Below, piece by piece: positions 61,111 through 64,000 of a stretch of 64,000 nucleotides of DNA. Each line of letters starts with the position of its first letter. Within the stretch, counting starts at the first letter, position 1. Location: positions 15,314,001-15,378,000 of the forward strand of contig OY756970.1 in assembly GCA_963580455.1 (NCBI GenBank), in the 5' to 3' direction. The stretch comes from Euonymus europaeus (taxonomy: Eukaryota > Streptophyta > Magnoliopsida > Celastrales > Celastraceae). The notes below the pieces were generated by a model. That model was not told the DNA's origin and did not search any database. It saw only the letters and a list, made by a program, of their open reading frames with translations. Position numbers and translations under genes: made by a program.

Positions 61111-61490
61111 GCTTTTCTTGTAGTGACGTGAGAGGTCCATAATTAATGACGTTTCCTTCTTTTTCGGCAACGATATCGACGTGAAATGAAACAAGTTGAG
61201 CTTCGTCAAAATATTGTTTACCATCCCATTCCATTTTCGAGACCCAATTAATACTTCCTGTTCATACATAAAAACCCTAACAATTTAGCTTCTTTATTAT
61301 AAACAACCACTTTGATGCCATTCTTAAATAAATTTGAAATTCTTTTGTCATAATTCTTCACATAATCCCCCTGCAATGCTCTGAATATTGCGGTGTCCCA
61401 TGCAACAAATGTTCTGTCCTTAATGTTGAGAGCATTCGCTACTGATTGTGTATTGAGAAATGACTCCATTTTTTAGTAATCATAATTCAA

Positions 61491-61756
61491 TTGGCCCAAA
61501 CGTTGCTTCCTAATAACGAAAAACTATACACAAAAAATATTGATATTAAACTTTTGTGTTTATACATGTATAAATGTTGACATGGAAAAATACATTTGGA
61601 ATAGTTGACTGCGTTTCGCAACTGTGGGTCGTATTCCATTTTGTTTGAGCATGTAAAACTACTGCAGTGCCTAAATTTACATAGGAGCCAATAAAGTTAA
61701 AAGTAATCCAAAAAAGGATTGATGTAAGAAAAGCAGCAAGGGCACATAGCATGTTT
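61491..61756. other. upstream of the pseudogene, nothing recognised
   Basis: No S10 peptidase exon, RNA gene or repeat signature is visible. It is where upstream exons of the carboxypeptidase-like gene would be expected. Confidence 0.4.
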
Positions 61757-61935
61757 TGGAATAGTTGGACTAGGTTGGGCTTGGGTCAGCCCGATCTTGG
61801 TCCAAGTGGTCGGGCTTTGGGCTGGGCTCGACCCTAGAAATCGAGCCTAGACCTAATGCAATTTTTTGCTTGGGCTGGGGCCTAGACCTACGGGCCAAAT
61901 GGTGAAGCTTAATGGCTGATACCGTCGCCTCTAGC
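61757..61935. repeat. GGGC-rich MITE fragment
   Basis: Words such as GACTAGGTTGGGCTTGGG, GGTCGGGCTTTGGGCTGGGC and GGGCCTAGACCTACGGGCC resemble the body of the hAT-type MITE at 30944-31407. Clear matching termini are absent, so it is scored as a fragment. Confidence 0.4.
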
Positions 61936-61944
61936 CAGTGTTTG

Positions 61945-62125
61945 AAGTTGGGGTGCACACCGGGCCGGGTTCCGGGTAATCGGACCGGGTTTGACCCGAC
62001 CCGGTTTATTTTTTACACCTGAAACCCGGTCCGATAGCCCGGTTTTAAAATCCGGGCTATCGGGTTTCGGGTTACCGGGTAATCGGGTCGGGTTACCGGG
62101 TAACCCGGTTGTAAAATGAGTGAAA
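61945..62125. repeat. CCGGGT-rich palindromic repeat
   Basis: Dense CCGGGTT / AACCCGG words in both orientations (GACCGGGTTTGACCCGACCC; CGGGTTACCGGGTAATCGGG) surround a TTTTAAAATCCGGGC core. It has the composition of GC-rich hAT MITEs but no delimited ends. Confidence 0.45.
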
Positions 62126-62129
62126 TCAT

Positions 62130-63735
62130 GGCCCAAAATTGCACTTTGCACATGTGTTGGTGGCCCAATAACTAAACAAAAGTGAAGAGCAGCCCAACAA
62201 AACCTCATATTCTCAATTTGACTACTAATGTATTTAATTTATAATCTGATCTCTCCTACAGTAATTGTTTTTGTCTGCCTCATTCTTCTATAACACGTAT
62301 ATTTTTCTAGAAAGTGAGAAATCTTAAAACTTAAGACACAAGTTCTGTTGGAATTGGAAAGGATAAAAATCACGTTTTTTTTAAAAAAACACACACACAT
62401 ATATATGTGCAAATAATATAACCCCATGAAAAATTTAAAAACAATACTGCAAAAACATTGCAGAGGAGACACTAGCTAGCTATATAAAAATTTAGGGCTT
62501 GAAAGCACCTTAACTTGCAGTGCATGGCTGCCTGCCAAGTGTCAATTGAGTAGTTGCCCAGTAATGCAATTGCAACTCAAGAGTCAAGTCCAATATAAAT
62601 ACAATATCATCCAGTCACACTCAGTAATATTTGTCTTTTAAAACAACCCCGTATATTTATAAGAAACTAGAAGTAGCATATCCGGCCGGGACGTGCCTTG
62701 GAATAAAATCTCTCTTGGCAGATACAATCTCTCTTAGCAGGACATGCCTTGGACCTGTGGAGTGTCGACCACTGGTACAATACAAATACAATATCATCTA
62801 AAGACTAAAGGCAGTAAGGCACAACCCAAAATATGTATAAAATATGCAAGAATTTTCTATCAATTTTGCCATCAACATTCATCAATATGCTCAATCACAA
62901 TTCTCAAACCAAACAAAATAAATTAAAGTTACAAACTTACAATCAAAACTTAGTTCCAACTTCCAAGTCATACAACACAAATCAAACCAACGAAGATGAC
63001 AAACACATATCATTAAATGAAAAAAATCATTGTAATTTCAAAGATCCAAATCATTAAATGAACAAAAGTAGCAATCCCATGATTATTTGACAGTCACGTA
63101 TATAGCCGAGACTCATAATTCTAGATTGATCCAGACAAAAAATAGATAAAATTTCACACCATTCTCACACGAGATCTATGATCAGATAATCACAACAACA
63201 TGGTCATTGTATATGTAATTATGTATAGTCAAAGAGTACACTGCAATAACAAATTCAAACACAAGAACCGTGATCAAATAAAACACAGGAAACAAGGAAC
63301 TGTGATTTTCAATTCAAAGTCATATAAAGGACAAACCGACAAACACAAGACCAACGCATATAAATATACATATATTCAACTTCTTACTTTGTTCAACTGA
63401 GAGTGATTCAATAGACTTGAGGTTGGGTATGTGAGTGAATATGACATCATAATGACACAGTTCCAAAATTATCAACACATAAACTTTACAACCACAAAGA
63501 TTCCTTCTGAAATTGCAAAACAGATAGAAAGACTTTCTTACGAAATAAAACTTGCAACACAACCAAATTTCACTTTCATAAATCTTGGTGATGGAGTTGA
63601 GCAAAGGGGAAGATGAGTTATTATCTTCTGACATGCAGACCCATTTAATCAAGGCACATAAAAAGATCTTGCTTTTAATAACTAACAATTTTTGTAGACA
63701 ACAAAGAAGTAGAGAAAAAGTTAGAGGAGTAATTG
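62130..63735. other. AT-rich intergenic, no gene recognised
   Basis: Short open frames only, none with a recognisable domain or splice context. No tRNA or rRNA signature is seen. Confidence 0.5.
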
Positions 63736-64000
63736 GGAGTTACCTCTTAGGCTTACCCGACGAACTCACCGGAGAAGCGGGCGGCGTCACAGATGAAGCG
63801 GTTGACGACACAGGTGGAACGAGTGGCGGCACAAAGTAGCAGACAGATTCCGGCGTCCTTTCCCTTCTTTGGTGACTGGTGACTGCCTTGATCGGTGAAG
63901 TGAGGGACATGAGGCTGAGGGAGGGAGGGAGGGAGGTCGTGAGGGTATAAGGGAAATAGGGAATTAGGTCAAAGGAGAAAAAAATCTATTTTTTTTTAAA
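63736..64000. other. GC-richer edge with a GGGA repeat
   Basis: A local rise in GC (63750-63870) and a GGGAGGGAGGGAGGGAGG run at about 63919-63936 stand out. This could be the first exon or 5' region of a gene extending past the window, but no protein family is recognised. Confidence 0.25.

Larger units (their letters stand above)
53490..61125 (+). mobile_element. CACTA (En/Spm) DNA transposon
   Basis: The left end CACTACAAGAAAAGTCGATT and the reverse complement of the right end, CACTACAAGAAAAGCTGATT, form terminal inverted repeats. ACG flanks both sides (53487-53489 and 61126-61128), the 3-bp duplication typical of CACTA. Length 7,636 bp. Inside are subterminal TCCGTCCCTAA arrays, a TNP2-type gene (54628-57399) and a second En/Spm-type gene (58653-60484), in the standard order and same orientation. 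Confidence 0.95.
53150..61490 (-). pseudogene. serine carboxypeptidase-like fragment split by CACTA
   Basis: The minus strand from 61469 reads MESFLNTQSVANALNI, FVAWDTAIFRALQGDYVKN, NGIKVVVYN, then after a frameshift near 61245 WVSKMEWDGKQYFDEAQLV and NYGPLT up to 61126. The CACTA element intervenes, and the frame continues with TTT ATC AAG and a GT donor (53487-53477). A last-exon-like segment near 53235-53150 reads VGHKVSMDQPK, matching the family's GHMVPMDQPK. This is the C-terminal third of an S10 carboxypeptidase. A TAA lies just upstream of MESFL. The Asp expected after VYAGEY is Lys here (VYNKEAK). No exons with the catalytic Ser are seen up to 64000. The gene was dead or dying apart from the insertion. 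Confidence 0.75.

Noticed and set aside
62130..63735. Several 60-120-codon frames
   Set aside because: None has a recognisable family, and both strands have similar counts, as expected for AT-rich non-coding DNA.

Overview
The window is nuclear DNA of a flowering plant, almost certainly a eudicot. It is AT-rich, has spliced genes with GT-AG introns, and carries plant-specific families: an XLG extra-large G protein, a VRN1-type B3 factor and a CACTA/TNP2 transposon. No species can be named from sequence alone.

Three host genes look intact. (1) XLG-type GTP-binding protein, + strand, 10499-16919, eight coding exons, 925 aa. (2) VRN1-like double-B3 DNA-binding protein, - strand, 38887-35482, four coding exons, 391 aa. 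(3) PXA-PX-nexin_C sorting-nexin-like protein, - strand, 50381-41012, fifteen coding exons, 1022 aa. In all three the splice sites and reading phase close from start to stop. A fourth host gene, a serine carboxypeptidase-like sequence (- strand, about 61490-53150), survives only as a pseudogene fragment.

The rest is mostly transposable elements. 1-286 is the tail of a Tat/Ogre-like LTR. 287-4960 is a Ty1/copia element with gag-pol in one frame, three lesions and no 5' LTR. 6990-9700 holds degenerate Ty3/gypsy remains on the - strand. 16917-20118 downstream of XLG has a duplicated 3' flank, a foldback TIR element and a short non-coding LTR element. 20381-34317 is a nested complex: a decayed - strand copia element (20606-33301) has a Ty3-type solo LTR (21071-28984, AAAAA on both sides) inside its left LTR, and that LTR is itself split by a Tat/Ogre-like fragment and by an unidentified 1.5-kb insert. 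A hAT-type MITE sits in the copia interior.

39172-40040 and 50770-52480 hold further foldback/TIR elements, one of which was itself hit by a poly(A)-type retroposon with a 12-bp target duplication. 53490-61125 is a CACTA element with both terminal repeats, a 3-bp duplication (ACG), a TNP2-type transposase gene and a second En/Spm-type gene. It sits inside a coding exon of the carboxypeptidase-like pseudogene. 61500-64000 shows no convincing gene.

The three host genes have no evident joint pathway (G-protein signalling, chromatin-linked B3 regulation, phosphoinositide-dependent trafficking). They appear to be gene islands between transposon blocks.
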